From: Thermostichus vulcanus str. 'Rupite'
Lineage (GTDB): Bacteria; Cyanobacteriota; Cyanobacteriia; Thermostichales; Thermostichaceae
Reading direction: 5' to 3'
DNA length: 64,000 bases
NCBI RefSeq assembly: GCF_022848905.1
Contig: NZ_JAFIRA010000006.1
Span: 1 to 64,000 of the forward strand
Within the stretch, counting starts at the first letter, position 1. Each line of letters begins with the position of its first letter. Made by a program: the position numbers and the translations under genes. Below are positions 24,782 to 33,326 of the stretch, piece after piece. The notes beneath the pieces are model-generated. The model did no database searches and was not told where the DNA came from. It saw nothing but the letters and a program-made list of their open reading frames with translations.

Positions 24782-25588
24782 TTATTGAGAACTTAGTCCG
24801 GGCAAGAGGACACTAAAAACCCTCTTCAATTTCTGAGGTAATTTGTAAAACTTTCTTGACTGATATCTGATCAGTTGAATCACCCGATCAAACGGCCTCA
24901 TCTGCAGAGACTTCGGAAGCAGGAGCGTGGAAGATGACTTTTCTGCAAGATTACAAAGCTCAAGAGGAATAGAGGTATGCTCATTGAACTCTATAGCCTC
25001 AAATAGAGACTGAGCCAATATCGGAAAACCCAGCTCAAGAGCTAAATTCCTAATTGCAATACTATCGTGTTTCAAGTATCGCTGACCCTTTTCCATTCCA
25101 TTGTAGACCATGCCGCAATCAAGATATTCCTCAAGCTCGTTTGCCAATCGAATTAAAAGCACATCTTTATCTTTTTGGTCAAGTTCTTCCATCCGACTCA
25201 AAAGTCTTGCAGGGGCATCGGGATCCCACTTGAGTTTTGCATACTGTTCAATATAGGACTCAACTCTATTCCCCAATCGAGACTGAAGATAGAAACGCTT
25301 AGCGGGTGTGATACCTTTTCGGCCCCCAACACCAAAGTCTCCATTAGCATAAGCGGCATGAAGTAAACCAGCTATGACAACATCAATGGATAGATTGAGG
25401 GAAGCAAGGATACTCGCAGTGCCAACGAGGTGAGCAACAAAGGTTTTGCCGGAAGGCCGAAACATGCCCGTAAAGAGCTCAATTGTAACTCGATAGGCTT
25501 TTGCTAGTTGTTGCAAGTCTTCCAAGCTATAGTTCTGTTGGAGTACTTGGTTGAAGAGCTGCAGATTAGTTTGTGCGTAGCTTTGCAT
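24782..25588 (-). CDS. HD-domain-like protein, probably degenerate (RelA/SpoT-hydrolase-like)
   Basis: From ATG 25588, with GAGG 5 bases upstream, a 268-residue protein. TFVAHLVGTASILASLNLSI ... AGLLHAAYANGDFG resembles the first metal motifs of HD domains in (p)ppGpp hydrolases, but the His-Asp pair reads His-Ala. DVLLIRLANELEEYLDCG resembles the later R-L-A-D-R motif, with Asn in place of Asp. A metal-dependent hydrolase activity is therefore doubtful. The C-terminus is basic. It lies upstream of the polysaccharide operon on the same strand. The family resembles DUF6817 as I recall it. Confidence 0.6.
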   Translation of the reverse strand: MQSYAQTNLQLFNQVLQQNYSLEDLQQLAKAYRVTIELFTGMFRPSGKTFVAHLVGTASILASLNLSIDVVIAGLLHAAYANGDFGVGGRKGITPAKRFYLQSRLGNRVESYIEQYAKLKWDPDAPARLLSRMEELDQKDKDVLLIRLANELEEYLDCGMVYNGMEKGQRYLKHDSIAIRNLALELGFPILAQSLFEAIEFNEHTSIPLELCNLAEKSSSTLLLPKSLQMRPFDRVIQLIRYQSRKFYKLPQKLKRVFSVLLPGLSSQ

Positions 25589-25815
25589 ACCACCTCGCAA
25601 ATCTTCATGGATTCAGAACCACACCCACATACCATGCACGATCGGTCATCAAAGTTCCATCTTTCTTTAGATTTACTTAATATTTATTTTGATTCTCATA
25701 GCTGATTTAGCAGGACGGCGGTGAGGACTATGGGGCTGTTGACTTCTCCCGATTTAGAGACCGGGGAAGGGCTATCGCCTAGAATCGGTTCAGAATTGAA
25801 AGGATCTCTGCTGCC

Positions 25816-26289
25816 ATGAGTTCTAACTCTTCTGACTGGTTTACCCGTGCCCGCCACATCTTCTATGGCACAGCCACCGCTCTGGTTGAGATTCTCCAAG
25901 ATCCAGAAAAGCGCACGGAAAATCTAAACCGTCTGTCGATGGATTTGGGACAGCTAGCAGAGGAGTTGGAGCAAAAGGGAGAGCTGACCGAGCAAGAGGC
26001 GATTCGCTATCTGGAGGGCCTTAAGGATGCCACTGCCAATGCTCCCTCTACAGCCCCGGATAGCGAAACTCCCATCAGCACTCCTAGCGAAGTTGCTTCT
26101 AGCTCGCCACCGACTTCTGCCCCCCCTGTTTCCAGTACAGTCAGCTCGACGCCCATCTCAAAAGAAGAGATTGCTGAGTTGATGGAGTTGACCCACCAAA
26201 TTGAGTCGTTGCGCCTAGATCTGGAGCGGCTGCGCACGGATCCTACTTCTCCACCTTCCAAAACTTCCAATGCGGATCAGGCAGAGTAA
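25816..26289 (+). CDS. Conserved hypothetical protein with Pro/Ser linker
   Basis: A 157-residue protein starting ATG 25816. The N-terminal domain is helical (SDWFTRARHIFYGTATALVE ... LSMDLGQLAEELEQKGELTE), followed by a Ser/Pro/Thr-rich linker at about 72-115 and a C-terminal coiled helix (EEIAELMELTHQIESLRLDL). The layout resembles small cyanobacterial proteins sometimes likened to phasins or membrane-associated coiled coils. It lies 31 bp before trmD and may share its mRNA. Function unknown. Confidence 0.6.
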   Translation: MSSNSSDWFTRARHIFYGTATALVEILQDPEKRTENLNRLSMDLGQLAEELEQKGELTEQEAIRYLEGLKDATANAPSTAPDSETPISTPSEVASSSPPTSAPPVSSTVSSTPISKEEIAELMELTHQIESLRLDLERLRTDPTSPPSKTSNADQAE

Positions 26290-26320
26290 AGAATCCTGAC
26301 AAGTTTTTGGCCTGTAACTT

Positions 26321-27103
26321 GTGCGTCTCGATATCATCACCCTGTTTCCAGACTTCTTCGAGGCTCCTCTGCAAATTGGGCTGCTGGGGAAGGCTTTGCA
26401 GCAAGGCATTGCTCAGGTGAATTGCATCAACCCGAGGGACTTCGCCACCGATAAACACCGCCGTGTTGATGATGAGCCCTACGGGGGTGGGGTGGGTATG
26501 GTGCTCAAACCAGAGCCTTTTTTCGCTGCCGTGGGATCCCTACCCCGCTGGGATCCCTACGAGATCATTTTGCTCACTCCCCAGGGGCAGCCCCTTAACC
26601 AGGAGGTATTACGGGAGTTGGCCCAGAAGGCGCAGTTGATTCTCATTTGTGGCCAGTACGAAGGCTTTGATGAGCGGATTCGCCAAAATCTGGCTACCCG
26701 TGAGATTTCTTTGGGGGACTTTGTACTCACGGGGGGAGAGATTCCTGCCCTAGCTTTAATCAACGGCGTGGTGCGGCTCTTGCCAGGCACAGTCGGTAAG
26801 GTAGACTCACTGAAGAGCGAGAGCTTCGAGTCCGGGTTGTTGGAGTACCCTCAGTACACCCGTCCGCCGGAGTTTCAGGGCCATCGGGTGCCGGATGTGC
26901 TGCTCTCAGGGGATCACCAGGCCATTGCCCGTTGGCGTCAGCAGCAGCAGTTGATTCGCACTTGGCAGCGGCGACCTGATCTGTTGGCCAAACGCTCCCT
27001 CACTCCCCAAGAACAACACCTATTGGAGACTGGGTTGGCCGGGGAGAGAACAGATGCTGTGGATGTGGAGGAACCCACCGATGCGCAGAAACCATCTATC
27101 TAA
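26321..27103 (+). CDS. trmD: tRNA (guanine-37-N1)-methyltransferase
   Basis: SPOUT-family methyltransferase that methylates G37 of tRNAs and prevents frameshifting. MRLDIITLFPDFFEAPL is the N-terminus, DDEPYGGGVGMVLKPEP the conserved loop, ICGQYEGFDERI and SLGDFVLTGGEIPAL the knotted SAM-binding site, and YTRPPEFQGHRVPDVLLSGD the catalytic Asp region. The start is GTG 26321. The length (260) is slightly above the usual value because of a short C-terminal tail (TDAVDVEEPTDAQKPSI). The next gene starts inside its end. Confidence 0.95.
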   Translation: MRLDIITLFPDFFEAPLQIGLLGKALQQGIAQVNCINPRDFATDKHRRVDDEPYGGGVGMVLKPEPFFAAVGSLPRWDPYEIILLTPQGQPLNQEVLRELAQKAQLILICGQYEGFDERIRQNLATREISLGDFVLTGGEIPALALINGVVRLLPGTVGKVDSLKSESFESGLLEYPQYTRPPEFQGHRVPDVLLSGDHQAIARWRQQQQLIRTWQRRPDLLAKRSLTPQEQHLLETGLAGERTDAVDVEEPTDAQKPSI

Positions 27104-27443
27104 CCCATCTTGTATTGGTTTGTACGGGATCCCTTTGGCGGTGGTTCTCCTAGGGATCTCCATGGGTCAGATTCTGGCCAGCCCTACACCTGCCTTGGCT
27201 CAAAACGAGAACGTTAACGATGCCATTCGCCGCGATGGCAATACCAACTTGTTCGATGGCAGCAGCATTGACATGAACGATCTGTTTCGCGCTGCCGACT
27301 TTCTCTCCAACCAAAATGCGGCCTCCCGCTGGGATAGCACGGCTGGACTTGATGCTGCCGTGGAGCAATTCAATCAATCCCGTCGCCGCCCCCTACAACT
27401 TTCTCCCGGGTCTTTGCGGCCTGAGCCCCCAACGACGCCTTAA
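27081..27443 (+). CDS. Secreted small protein, unknown function
   Basis: From ATG 27081, with GGAGG 9 bases upstream inside trmD, 120 residues. A signal peptide runs to about residue 41 (GIPLAVVLLGISMGQIL then ASPTPALAQN, cleavage after ALA). The mature part is polar: DLFRAADFLSNQNAASRWDS then AVEQFNQSRRRPLQ, with a Pro-rich end. It overlaps trmD by 23 bases. No family recognised; likely periplasmic or lumenal. Confidence 0.6.
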   Translation: MRRNHLSNPSCIGLYGIPLAVVLLGISMGQILASPTPALAQNENVNDAIRRDGNTNLFDGSSIDMNDLFRAADFLSNQNAASRWDSTAGLDAAVEQFNQSRRRPLQLSPGSLRPEPPTTP

Positions 27444-27544
27444 ATGGGATCCCATCCCCAATAAATTCTGTTAGGATCGCAAAGCCGATCCTGAGTACGC
27501 TCAGATCCGGTGCGTCGTTTGGGATCCATCAGGAGAGTACTGCT

Positions 27545-27814
27545 GTGGTCAAGAGCACCCCTTCTAGCAAAGTCGATACGGAGCAACGTCTGGATCCCTC
27601 TAGCCGGGGCAACTCTAAAGAAAGTTCCGCTGAATCCAAAGGGATTCTGGGCTTTGTGAAAGAGACCCGTGAGGAATTGGGCAAAATTGTGTGGCCGAGT
27701 CGTCAGCAACTGATCAGTGAATCAGTGGGCGTTTTGCTGATTGTGCTGGCTTTTGCCTCCTTTATTTACTTGGTCGATCAACTGTTTAGCTGGATAGCGA
27801 TTCAATTGTTCTAA
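27545..27814 (+). CDS. secE: Preprotein translocase subunit SecE
   Basis: An 89-residue single-helix SecE that clamps SecY in the Sec translocon. GFVKETREELGKIVWPSRQQ is the amphipathic signature helix (E-L-x-K-V-x-W-P-x-R) and SVGVLLIVLAFASFIYLVDQ the membrane helix. The start is GTG 27545 with AGGAG upstream. It heads the classic secE-nusG-rplKAJL cluster. No tRNA-Trp gene was found before it. Confidence 0.93.
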   Translation: MVKSTPSSKVDTEQRLDPSSRGNSKESSAESKGILGFVKETREELGKIVWPSRQQLISESVGVLLIVLAFASFIYLVDQLFSWIAIQLF

Positions 27815-27937
27815 CTGGTCTAATTTTGGCCTAATTGGCTATTTCAGGGGCATCCCTGTCACCATAGGTACGGGATAGATACAGGATAGACAAGCGCAGG
27901 TACGGATCGAAATCAATCAGGCGGAGGAAGATAGGTG

Positions 27938-28576
27938 ATGAGCCTAGAGCCGGAGCACCACGAAGTGTATGATAGGGCACCTGAATCCTCAGAGGCTGAG
28001 GGGCAAAGTCCGCGCACCTTACGTTGGTATGCCGTGCAGGTGGCTTCAGGTTGTGAAAACAAGGTTAAAAGCACCCTGATGCAGCGGGCTGCCGCTCTGG
28101 ATGTGGCGGATCAAATTGTGGAGGTGGTGATCCCGAAGCGGCTGGGGTTCAAGCTGGATCGGGCTGGCAAACGCCAAGAGCAAGAGGAAAAAGTTTTCCC
28201 TGGCTATGTACTGGTGCGCATGGACATGAACGATGATTCTTGGATGGTGGTGAAAAGTACCCCAAACGTCATCAATTTTGTCGGCACCGAAGAGAAACGC
28301 GCCTACGGTCGCGGTCGCGGGCATGTCACCCCCCGTCCCCTAAGCCACGGGGAGATTCAGCGTATCTTCAGCAGTGTCGAGGTGGAGGAAGTGCCTCTCA
28401 AAATCGATATGGCCGCTGGGGATCGAATTGAGGTGCTATCAGGCCCATTCCAGGGTTTCTACGGCGAGGTGGTAGAAGTCAGCCCAGAACGAGGCAAGCT
28501 AAAGGCTCTGATCTCAATTTTCGGGCGCGATACCCCGGTAGAATTAGAGTTTGGTCAAGTGCGAAAAGAGGTGTAA
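27938..28576 (+). CDS. nusG: Transcription antitermination/elongation factor NusG
   Basis: NusG binds RNA polymerase and tunes pausing. The NGN domain begins WYAVQVASGCENKVKSTLMQ and includes KVFPGYVLVRMDMND and the VINFVGTEE strand. The KOW domain is AAGDRIEVLSGPFQGFYGEV. The N-terminus has about 30 extra acidic residues (EPEHHEVYDRAPESSEAEG), common in cyanobacteria. I use ATG 27938; the GTG immediately before it (27935) fits the GGAGG spacing equally well. Confidence 0.95.
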   Translation: MSLEPEHHEVYDRAPESSEAEGQSPRTLRWYAVQVASGCENKVKSTLMQRAAALDVADQIVEVVIPKRLGFKLDRAGKRQEQEEKVFPGYVLVRMDMNDDSWMVVKSTPNVINFVGTEEKRAYGRGRGHVTPRPLSHGEIQRIFSSVEVEEVPLKIDMAAGDRIEVLSGPFQGFYGEVVEVSPERGKLKALISIFGRDTPVELEFGQVRKEV

Positions 28577-28585
28577 CAGCGTTCC

Positions 28586-29011
28586 ATGGCAAAGAAATTG
28601 GTGGCAGTGGTCAAGCTGGCCATTCAAGCGGGCAAAGCCACCCCCGCACCCCCGATCGGCCCAGCACTGGGTCAGCACGGGGTCAACATCATGGCCTTCT
28701 GCAAAGAATATAACGCCAAAACGGCGGATCAGTCGGGGATGGTTGTACCGGTTGAGATCTCCATTTTTGAGGATCGCAGCTTTACCTTCATCCTCAAAAC
28801 ACCGCCCGCATCCGTGTTGATTAAAAAGGCTCTTGGCATTGAGTCGGGTTCTAGTGAGCCCCACAAAACCAAAGTGGGATCCCTAACCCAAGCTCAGTTG
28901 CGTCAGATTGCCGAGCAGAAGCTGCCGGATTTGAATGCCAATGATGTGGAAGCGGCCATGAAGATCATCGCTGGCACCGCCCGCAGCATGGGTGTGACGG
29001 TAGCCGATTGA
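28586..29011 (+). CDS. rplK: 50S ribosomal protein L11
   Basis: L11 of the GTPase-associated centre, 141 residues. [20 protein letters not shown] is the diagnostic proline-rich switch region that binds 23S rRNA and thiopeptides. [20 protein letters not shown] and the C-terminal rRNA-binding end [17 protein letters not shown] are complete. It starts 9 bases after the nusG stop and is co-transcribed with it. Confidence 0.97.
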   Translation: MAKKLVAVVKLAIQAGKATPAPPIGPALGQHGVNIMAFCKEYNAKTADQSGMVVPVEISIFEDRSFTFILKTPPASVLIKKALGIESGSSEPHKTKVGSLTQAQLRQIAEQKLPDLNANDVEAAMKIIAGTARSMGVTVAD

Positions 29012-29110
29012 GGTTGAATGGCTTTCCGTCCACCGTTGTTCAATTGTTAGATTATTCAAACAAACCATTGTGGGGGAGAGACATTCTCGCTAGCACCCCA
29101 AGGAGAAACT

Positions 29111-29821
29111 ATGGCTCGAAAGATTTCCAAACGTATGCAGGCTTTGCGGGAGAAAGTGAAGCCCATTGCCTATGCCCCTGAGGCGGCCTTGGCCCTGATG
29201 AAGGAGACCGCCACCGCCAAATTTGAAGAAGCGGCAGAAGTCCATATCCGCCTCGGCATCGATCCCAAATATGCCGACCAACAACTGCGAACCACGGTGG
29301 TTCTACCCAAGGGCACCGGCCAAGAGATCCGGGTAGCGGTGATCGCCCGTGGTGAAAAAGTGACAGAAGCTCAAAATGCAGGTGCCGATCTGGTGGGCTA
29401 CGAGGAACTCATCGACGAAATCAGCAAAGGCATGATGGATTTTGACCTGTTGATTGCCACTCCTGATGTCATGCCACAGGTGGCCAAGTTGGGTCGGTTG
29501 TTGGGGCCGCGTGGCCTGATGCCTTCTCCCAAGGGAGGGACTGTTACTGCGGATTTGACCCAGGCAATTCGTGAATTCAAGGCCGGTAAATTGGAATATC
29601 GGGCTGATCGCACCGGCATCGTGCATATGATGTTCGGCAAGTGCAAATTCCCAGTGGAGGCTCTGCTGGAGAACCTTAAAGCGGTGCAAGAGTCAATTGA
29701 TCGCAACCGTCCCTCGGGGGCCAAGGGCAAGTATTGGCGAACCTTGCATGTTTCTGCTACAATGGGGCCCTCAATCGAGGTTGATATCAATGCCCTGCGA
29801 GACCTGAAATTGGCAGCCTAA
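29111..29821 (+). CDS. rplA: 50S ribosomal protein L1
   Basis: L1 of the L1 stalk, 236 residues. The start ([16 protein letters not shown]) follows [51 protein letters not shown] and HMMFGKCKF are the conserved blocks of the two-domain fold. The length matches bacterial L1. It lies 99 bp after rplK. L1 is also a translational repressor in several bacteria, but no clear L1-binding mimic was seen here. Confidence 0.97.
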   Translation: MARKISKRMQALREKVKPIAYAPEAALALMKETATAKFEEAAEVHIRLGIDPKYADQQLRTTVVLPKGTGQEIRVAVIARGEKVTEAQNAGADLVGYEELIDEISKGMMDFDLLIATPDVMPQVAKLGRLLGPRGLMPSPKGGTVTADLTQAIREFKAGKLEYRADRTGIVHMMFGKCKFPVEALLENLKAVQESIDRNRPSGAKGKYWRTLHVSATMGPSIEVDINALRDLKLAA

Positions 29822-29889
29822 AGGCTGAGCCAGGTTCAGGGTTGCGGTAGGTTAAAGACTGTTGCTTTTGAGTTTGGATTGGTGAATTA

Positions 29890-30138
29890 GGAGACCCGAG
29901 ACAGAACACGCTTCCTACAGTCGAATCATCGAGCCGAAGACAGCAGGTGCCCACAGGCTTAATGTCCTGCCGAGGTTTGAGTGGAGTGCAGAGGGATCCT
30001 TTGCGGGTTCTTGTTCTGTCTGTTCTCGCCTCAATGCGTCTTGGCTTCGGCTGGGACGCATTCTGTTTTGAGCGACCGGGATCCACCCCCAAATGGAGCA
30101 ACACACAGGTTCATCCATTCAAATCAGGAGGTGAGCGC
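29890..30138 (+). promoter_or_regulatory. Ribosomal protein L10 leader (rplJ-rplL autoregulatory element)
   Basis: The 317-base gap between rplA and rplJ contains GAAGACAGCAGGTGCCCACA then GGCTTAATGTCCTGCCGAGG at 29935-29975. This is the conserved L10-binding core, with GCAGG (29943-29947) pairing with CCTGC (29966-29970). In other bacteria excess L10-(L12)4 binds this leader and lowers rplJL expression. The rest of the leader (29990-30090) holds GC-rich segments that could form alternative structures. Confidence 0.75.
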
Positions 30139-30702
30139 ATGGGCAAGCAACCTGTAGCGAAGAAGGCGGAGGTCGTCGATGAAGTACGATCCCTGCTGCA
30201 AGCCAGCCAAATGGTGCTGGTGATCGACTACAAGGGGCTGACTGTTTCGGAAATGAACCAGCTGCGGGCAGAGTTACGCAAGTCGGATTCTGTGTGCATG
30301 GTGGTCAAAAATACCCTAATGCGGCGGGCCATCGCCGACCAAAAAGCTTGGGCAGGGATTCAACCCTTCTTGGCAGGGCCATCGGCCTTTATCTTGATTC
30401 GGGGGGATATTTCAGCCGCCCTGAAGACCTATCAGGATTTCGCCAAGCAAACCAAGAAAACCGAGTTCCGGGGTGCGGGCATTGAGGGGCTGTCCCTGAC
30501 ATTGGATCAGGCCAAAGCCATCGCCGATCTACCCCCCAAAGAGGTGTTGATGGCCCAAGTAGCGGGCGGCCTCAACTCGGTGGCAACCAAGTTGGCCGTT
30601 GGACTCAATGCCGTGCCTACCCAGGTGGCGCGTGGCATCCACGAGATCCCAGCTTCACTGGGACGGGCCATTCAGGCCATTGCCGACAAAGAGGCCGCTT
30701 AG
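30139..30702 (+). CDS. rplJ: 50S ribosomal protein L10
   Basis: L10 forms the base of the L7/L12 stalk. From ATG 30139, preceded by GGAGGTGAGCGC, the protein has 187 residues: VDEVRSLLQASQMVLVIDYK, VVKNTLMRRAIAD and GPSAFILIRGDISAALKTYQ, followed by a C-terminal helix series (GGLNSVATKLAVGLNAVPTQ) that anchors L12 dimers. The ORF is open further upstream, but the leader element and ribosome-binding site fix this start. Confidence 0.96.
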   Translation: MGKQPVAKKAEVVDEVRSLLQASQMVLVIDYKGLTVSEMNQLRAELRKSDSVCMVVKNTLMRRAIADQKAWAGIQPFLAGPSAFILIRGDISAALKTYQDFAKQTKKTEFRGAGIEGLSLTLDQAKAIADLPPKEVLMAQVAGGLNSVATKLAVGLNAVPTQVARGIHEIPASLGRAIQAIADKEAA

Positions 30703-30857
30703 GGGGATTCCTTGCACATCCCCTACCTTTCCGTTCCACTGTCAGACCTAACATCGTCCATCAGTTGAAACGGATCGTGAACCCACACCGGACACTTGTC
30801 CAATTCCCACCCTAGAGCACAAGTCACACCCAAGTTACCCATAAGGAGAACAACACC

Positions 30858-31268
30858 ATGGCTTCTGAGCGCGTTGAAAAAATCCTCGAAGACCTGAAAG
30901 CCCTGAGCTTGTTGGAAGCTTCGGAATTGGTGAAAGCCATCGAAGAAGCATTCGGCGTCAGTGCTGCAGCCCCCGCCGGTGGCATGATGATGGCTGCTCC
31001 CGTGGCAGCAGCAGCAGCAGCTCCAGCAGCAGCAGCTGAGCCTGTAGAAGAACAAACGGCCTTTGATGTCATTCTTGAGGCTGTCCCCGCTGATAAGAAG
31101 ATCGCCATTCTTAAGGTGGTGCGCGAGTTGACAGGCTTAGGGCTGAAAGATGCCAAAGACCTCGTGGAAGCTGCTCCCAAAGCCGTTAAGGAAGGGGCGG
31201 CCAAAGAGGAAGCCAACGAAATTAAGAAGAAGCTAGAAGAGGCTGGTGCTACTGTCAAAGTGAAGTAA
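30858..31268 (+). CDS. rplL: 50S ribosomal protein L7/L12
   Basis: Multicopy stalk protein that recruits translation GTPases. The N-terminal dimer domain ([20 protein letters not shown]) is followed by a long Ala-rich hinge at about residues 35-62 and the C-terminal domain [40 protein letters not shown]. The length (136) is slightly above average because of the hinge. The start ATG 30858 follows AAGGAGAACAACACC. Last gene of the cluster; a terminator-like hairpin follows. Confidence 0.97.
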   Translation: MASERVEKILEDLKALSLLEASELVKAIEEAFGVSAAAPAGGMMMAAPVAAAAAAPAAAAEPVEEQTAFDVILEAVPADKKIAILKVVRELTGLGLKDAKDLVEAAPKAVKEGAAKEEANEIKKKLEEAGATVKVK

Positions 31269-31280
31269 TTTGAGCCTTCT

Positions 31281-31308
31281 GGGAGAGGGATCCCCCATTC
31301 TCTCTCCC
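31281..31308 (+). terminator. Hairpin after rplL, probable terminator
   Basis: GGGAGAG (31281-31287) pairs with CTCTCCC (31302-31308) around a 14-base loop. The T-run is weak (GTTTTG 7 bases later), so efficiency is uncertain. Confidence 0.5.
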
Positions 31309-31336
31309 GCCAACGTTTTGTATGGAACACAGCCTA

Positions 31337-31540
31337 CTAGTGCCCTCTAGAAGCCGCAGAAACAGGCGAGATTGGTTCGCATGTAGACTCCTCCTCCATC
31401 GAGGGGTCTTTCCAGGTTGAGGGTGGTGGCTTAGGTGGTGAACTCACCCGTTTCATCAATCCTGCTGCCGGCTCTTCCCAGAGCCGTATCACTCGATAGT
31501 GATGCCGCGTCCTCTGGCTGATAAATTCCTTCACTCTCAC
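31337..31540 (-). CDS. Possible small basic protein in an unexplained hairpin-rich region
   Basis: The minus strand from GTG 31540 could encode 67 residues: MRVKEFISQRTRHHYRVIRL WEEP, then a Pro-rich middle (SSPPKPPPSTWKDPSMEE) and a Ser-rich end. The first 25 residues look protein-like; the rest does not match a known family. Three short hairpins overlap the same DNA, so a structured RNA is an equally good explanation. I see no other gene in 31321-31781. Confidence 0.25.
   Translation of the reverse strand: MRVKEFISQRTRHHYRVIRLWEEPAAGLMKRVSSPPKPPPSTWKDPSMEEESTCEPISPVSAASRGH
31437..31503. ncRNA. Cluster of three short hairpins, possible structured RNA
   Basis: GGTGA-AC-TCACC (31437-31448), CGGCTCT-TCCC-AGAGCCG (31469-31486) and ATCACT-CGAT-AGTGAT (31488-31503) are perfect stems, the last two separated by one base. 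On the minus strand the second has a GGGA loop, a GNRA-type tetraloop. No match to a known riboswitch or RNA was recognised and the strand is undecided. Confidence 0.3.
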
Positions 31541-31781
31541 CTGTGGCGATTAGGTTGGATGCAAGAAAAGAATGAAGAGCGACAGGAGAGAACAAAACAC
31601 CCTCAAGGAACGGATCAACTGACCCGCTTGAAGTGGATTCAGTGTGTGGACTCAATCCAACCTCAAGTTTGTAACCTATGCAGAGACAGGGGAATGATGC
31701 GTAGGAAAACCCTCCTGCCGTAGCAAGGGGATCCAACATGAATTCAACTATTCACATGACTGTTTGGGGTGAAATTCCAAC

Positions 31782-32066
31782 TCAGTCGCGCACAGAACCC
31801 CTATTACGAGCCTGTTGCACCAGTGCACGGATGCGGGAGGATTGGCCGGGTTCCATAATCGGGCTATCGGTGATCAAGCTGGCGCGCAATTCGGGTTGAA
31901 CTCTAGCGGTATCCACGTCAAAGTTGCCACCGTTGTCACGGGTTTGGCTGGCTTGAATTTGCAGCGCGCGCAGGGTGGAGGTGGCAGCACTGGCCAGAGA
32001 AGCAGAGCCATTCACCAACACAACAGCCGACAGAAGGCCGAAAGCAATACGGGTAACGGTATTCAT
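31782..32066 (-). CDS. Small secreted protein, unknown function
   Basis: From ATG 32066, preceded by AAGGAGATTTGACC, 94 residues. A signal peptide (MNTVTRIAFGLLSAVVLVNG then SASLASA, cleavage after ASA) precedes a polar mature part: ALQIQASQTRDNGGNFDVDT, then SSRIRALVQQARNRGSVRD. The end resembles the end of the next protein (SALRQLVQEAHSSKKN), so the two may be distant paralogues. Likely periplasmic. Function unknown. Confidence 0.6.
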   Translation of the reverse strand: MNTVTRIAFGLLSAVVLVNGSASLASAATSTLRALQIQASQTRDNGGNFDVDTARVQPELRASLITDSPIMEPGQSSRIRALVQQARNRGSVRD

Positions 32067-32261
32067 GGTCAAATCTCCTTGAGAGTAGGGTGAGAGGTGA
32101 GGTTGAGGTGAGGAGTGAAGTTCTCTTTCCTCGTCATGATTTGATTAAACGAGTCCAGCCTGAGAAGGGTTTGAGTACAAACTGTGGGTGAGTGAAGAGT
32201 TTACTGAGAAGGTGCTAAGCTGGGATCCAGTCTGAACTCAGGTTGTGTTCTGCTCCGGGCA

Positions 32262-32459
32262 TCAATTCTTTTTGGAGCTGTGAGCCTCCTGAACCAGCTG
32301 ACGCAGAGCGGATTGATTTTGCTCAGGATTTTGAGGCTTCCACTCACTGCTAGGGGTGCTGGAGCTGTTGCTGGCCTGACCATAGGCTTGAGCAAAACCT
32401 GGATTGGCCATCAAGAGGGTGGCCAGAGCGGCCAGAGCCAAGAAAGACTTAGAAATCAT
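32262..32459 (-). CDS. Very small secreted protein, unknown function
   Basis: From ATG 32459, with AGGAG at normal distance, 65 residues. The signal peptide is MISKSFLALAALATLLMANP then GFAQA (cleavage after AQA). The mature part has only about 40 residues: NSSSTPSSEWKPQNPEQNQS followed by the helix ALRQLVQEAHSSKKN. It lies upstream of the similar protein at 31782-32066 on the same strand, about 195 bp away. Confidence 0.6.
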   Translation of the reverse strand: MISKSFLALAALATLLMANPGFAQAYGQASNSSSTPSSEWKPQNPEQNQSALRQLVQEAHSSKKN

Positions 32460-32707
32460 GTACCGATCTCCTGAAGAGGGTTGTCGATGAGGGTGAAAAG
32501 CCAAGGGCGAAGGGGAAGTGTTTCATCCCAACCCTGTCTGGCTTCTATAGGGAGTACGGCGGCCATTCTCTTTGGATGCGTGATTTGCATCACATCAGGG
32601 GGTGGCGACCCGGATCCCGGGATCCCTGGAGATCAGGCCATTGAGCTTGTTACAGAAATTTAGAATCGTTACAATAGTTGCTATCTTTGCATTGCAGGTT
32701 TCATCTC

Positions 32708-33286
32708 ATGGCACTTATTCAGCAGTTTCCGGTGCTGCTTGCTTCGGCTTTGCGCCACGACAGCGTTGCCCCGCGCTGGTCTCAACTCGGTTGGGCCGTT
32801 TTGCGGGTGGTGGCGGGGTTATTCATGATTCATAACGGCCTAGACAAATTGGCAGATATCGAGGGCTTTGCGGTAGCTTACGTTGAAGTCATCGGGTTGC
32901 CTTTCCCGATCTTTTTTGCGTATGTGGCTGCTTTCACCGAGTTGATCGCGGCTCCGATGGTGGCGTTGGGGTTGTTGACCCGAGTGGCAGCTTTTGGTCT
33001 GTTGAGCACGATGGCTGTGGCCATGTTTCATCACATCAAGGTGGCAGGCTTTAGCGTTCCTTACCTGGAGCTATCGGCCATTTATGCGGCTATCTTCTTG
33101 GCTTTTACTGTGAATGGTGGAGGGATGTTCTCCTTGGATCAGCTGTTGGTGAAGGGGATCGAAGCAGGTTTGAATCGTTCTAGCCGTCAACGATTAGAGA
33201 GTCTGCAATCTTCTTTGGAAGCCACCGAGCGGGTGATTGCGTTGGGGGAAGAAGAAGCTGAGGCTGCTAAAGCGGCTCAGTCTTGA
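32708..33286 (+). CDS. DoxX-family membrane protein
   Basis: Four-helix membrane protein of the DoxX family, often linked to redox stress. RVVAGLFMIHNGLDKLADIE carries the typical helix 1 with H-N-G-x-D-K; FFAYVAAFTELIAAPMVALG carries the helix-2 Glu; two more helices follow (VAAFGLLSTMAVAMFHHIK, SAIYAAIFLAFTVNGGGMF), the last ending G-G-G-x-x-S-L-D as usual. A basic then acidic helical tail of about 50 residues is added. I use ATG 32708; the frame is open from 32678. Confidence 0.85.
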   Translation: MALIQQFPVLLASALRHDSVAPRWSQLGWAVLRVVAGLFMIHNGLDKLADIEGFAVAYVEVIGLPFPIFFAYVAAFTELIAAPMVALGLLTRVAAFGLLSTMAVAMFHHIKVAGFSVPYLELSAIYAAIFLAFTVNGGGMFSLDQLLVKGIEAGLNRSSRQRLESLQSSLEATERVIALGEEEAEAAKAAQS

Positions 33287-33326
33287 GAACTTTAGAGTTA
33301 ATTAAAATAATTCGAGCCAATTGGAA

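Noticed and set aside
27440-27545. Search for tRNA-Trp before secE
   Set aside because: No cloverleaf or CCA anticodon arm could be found; I found no tRNA or rRNA gene anywhere in the window.
31380-31540. Possible cobalamin riboswitch or hammerhead ribozyme
   Set aside because: GGGAAG- and TGATGAAAC-like strings occur but the rest of the conserved cores and stems are missing.
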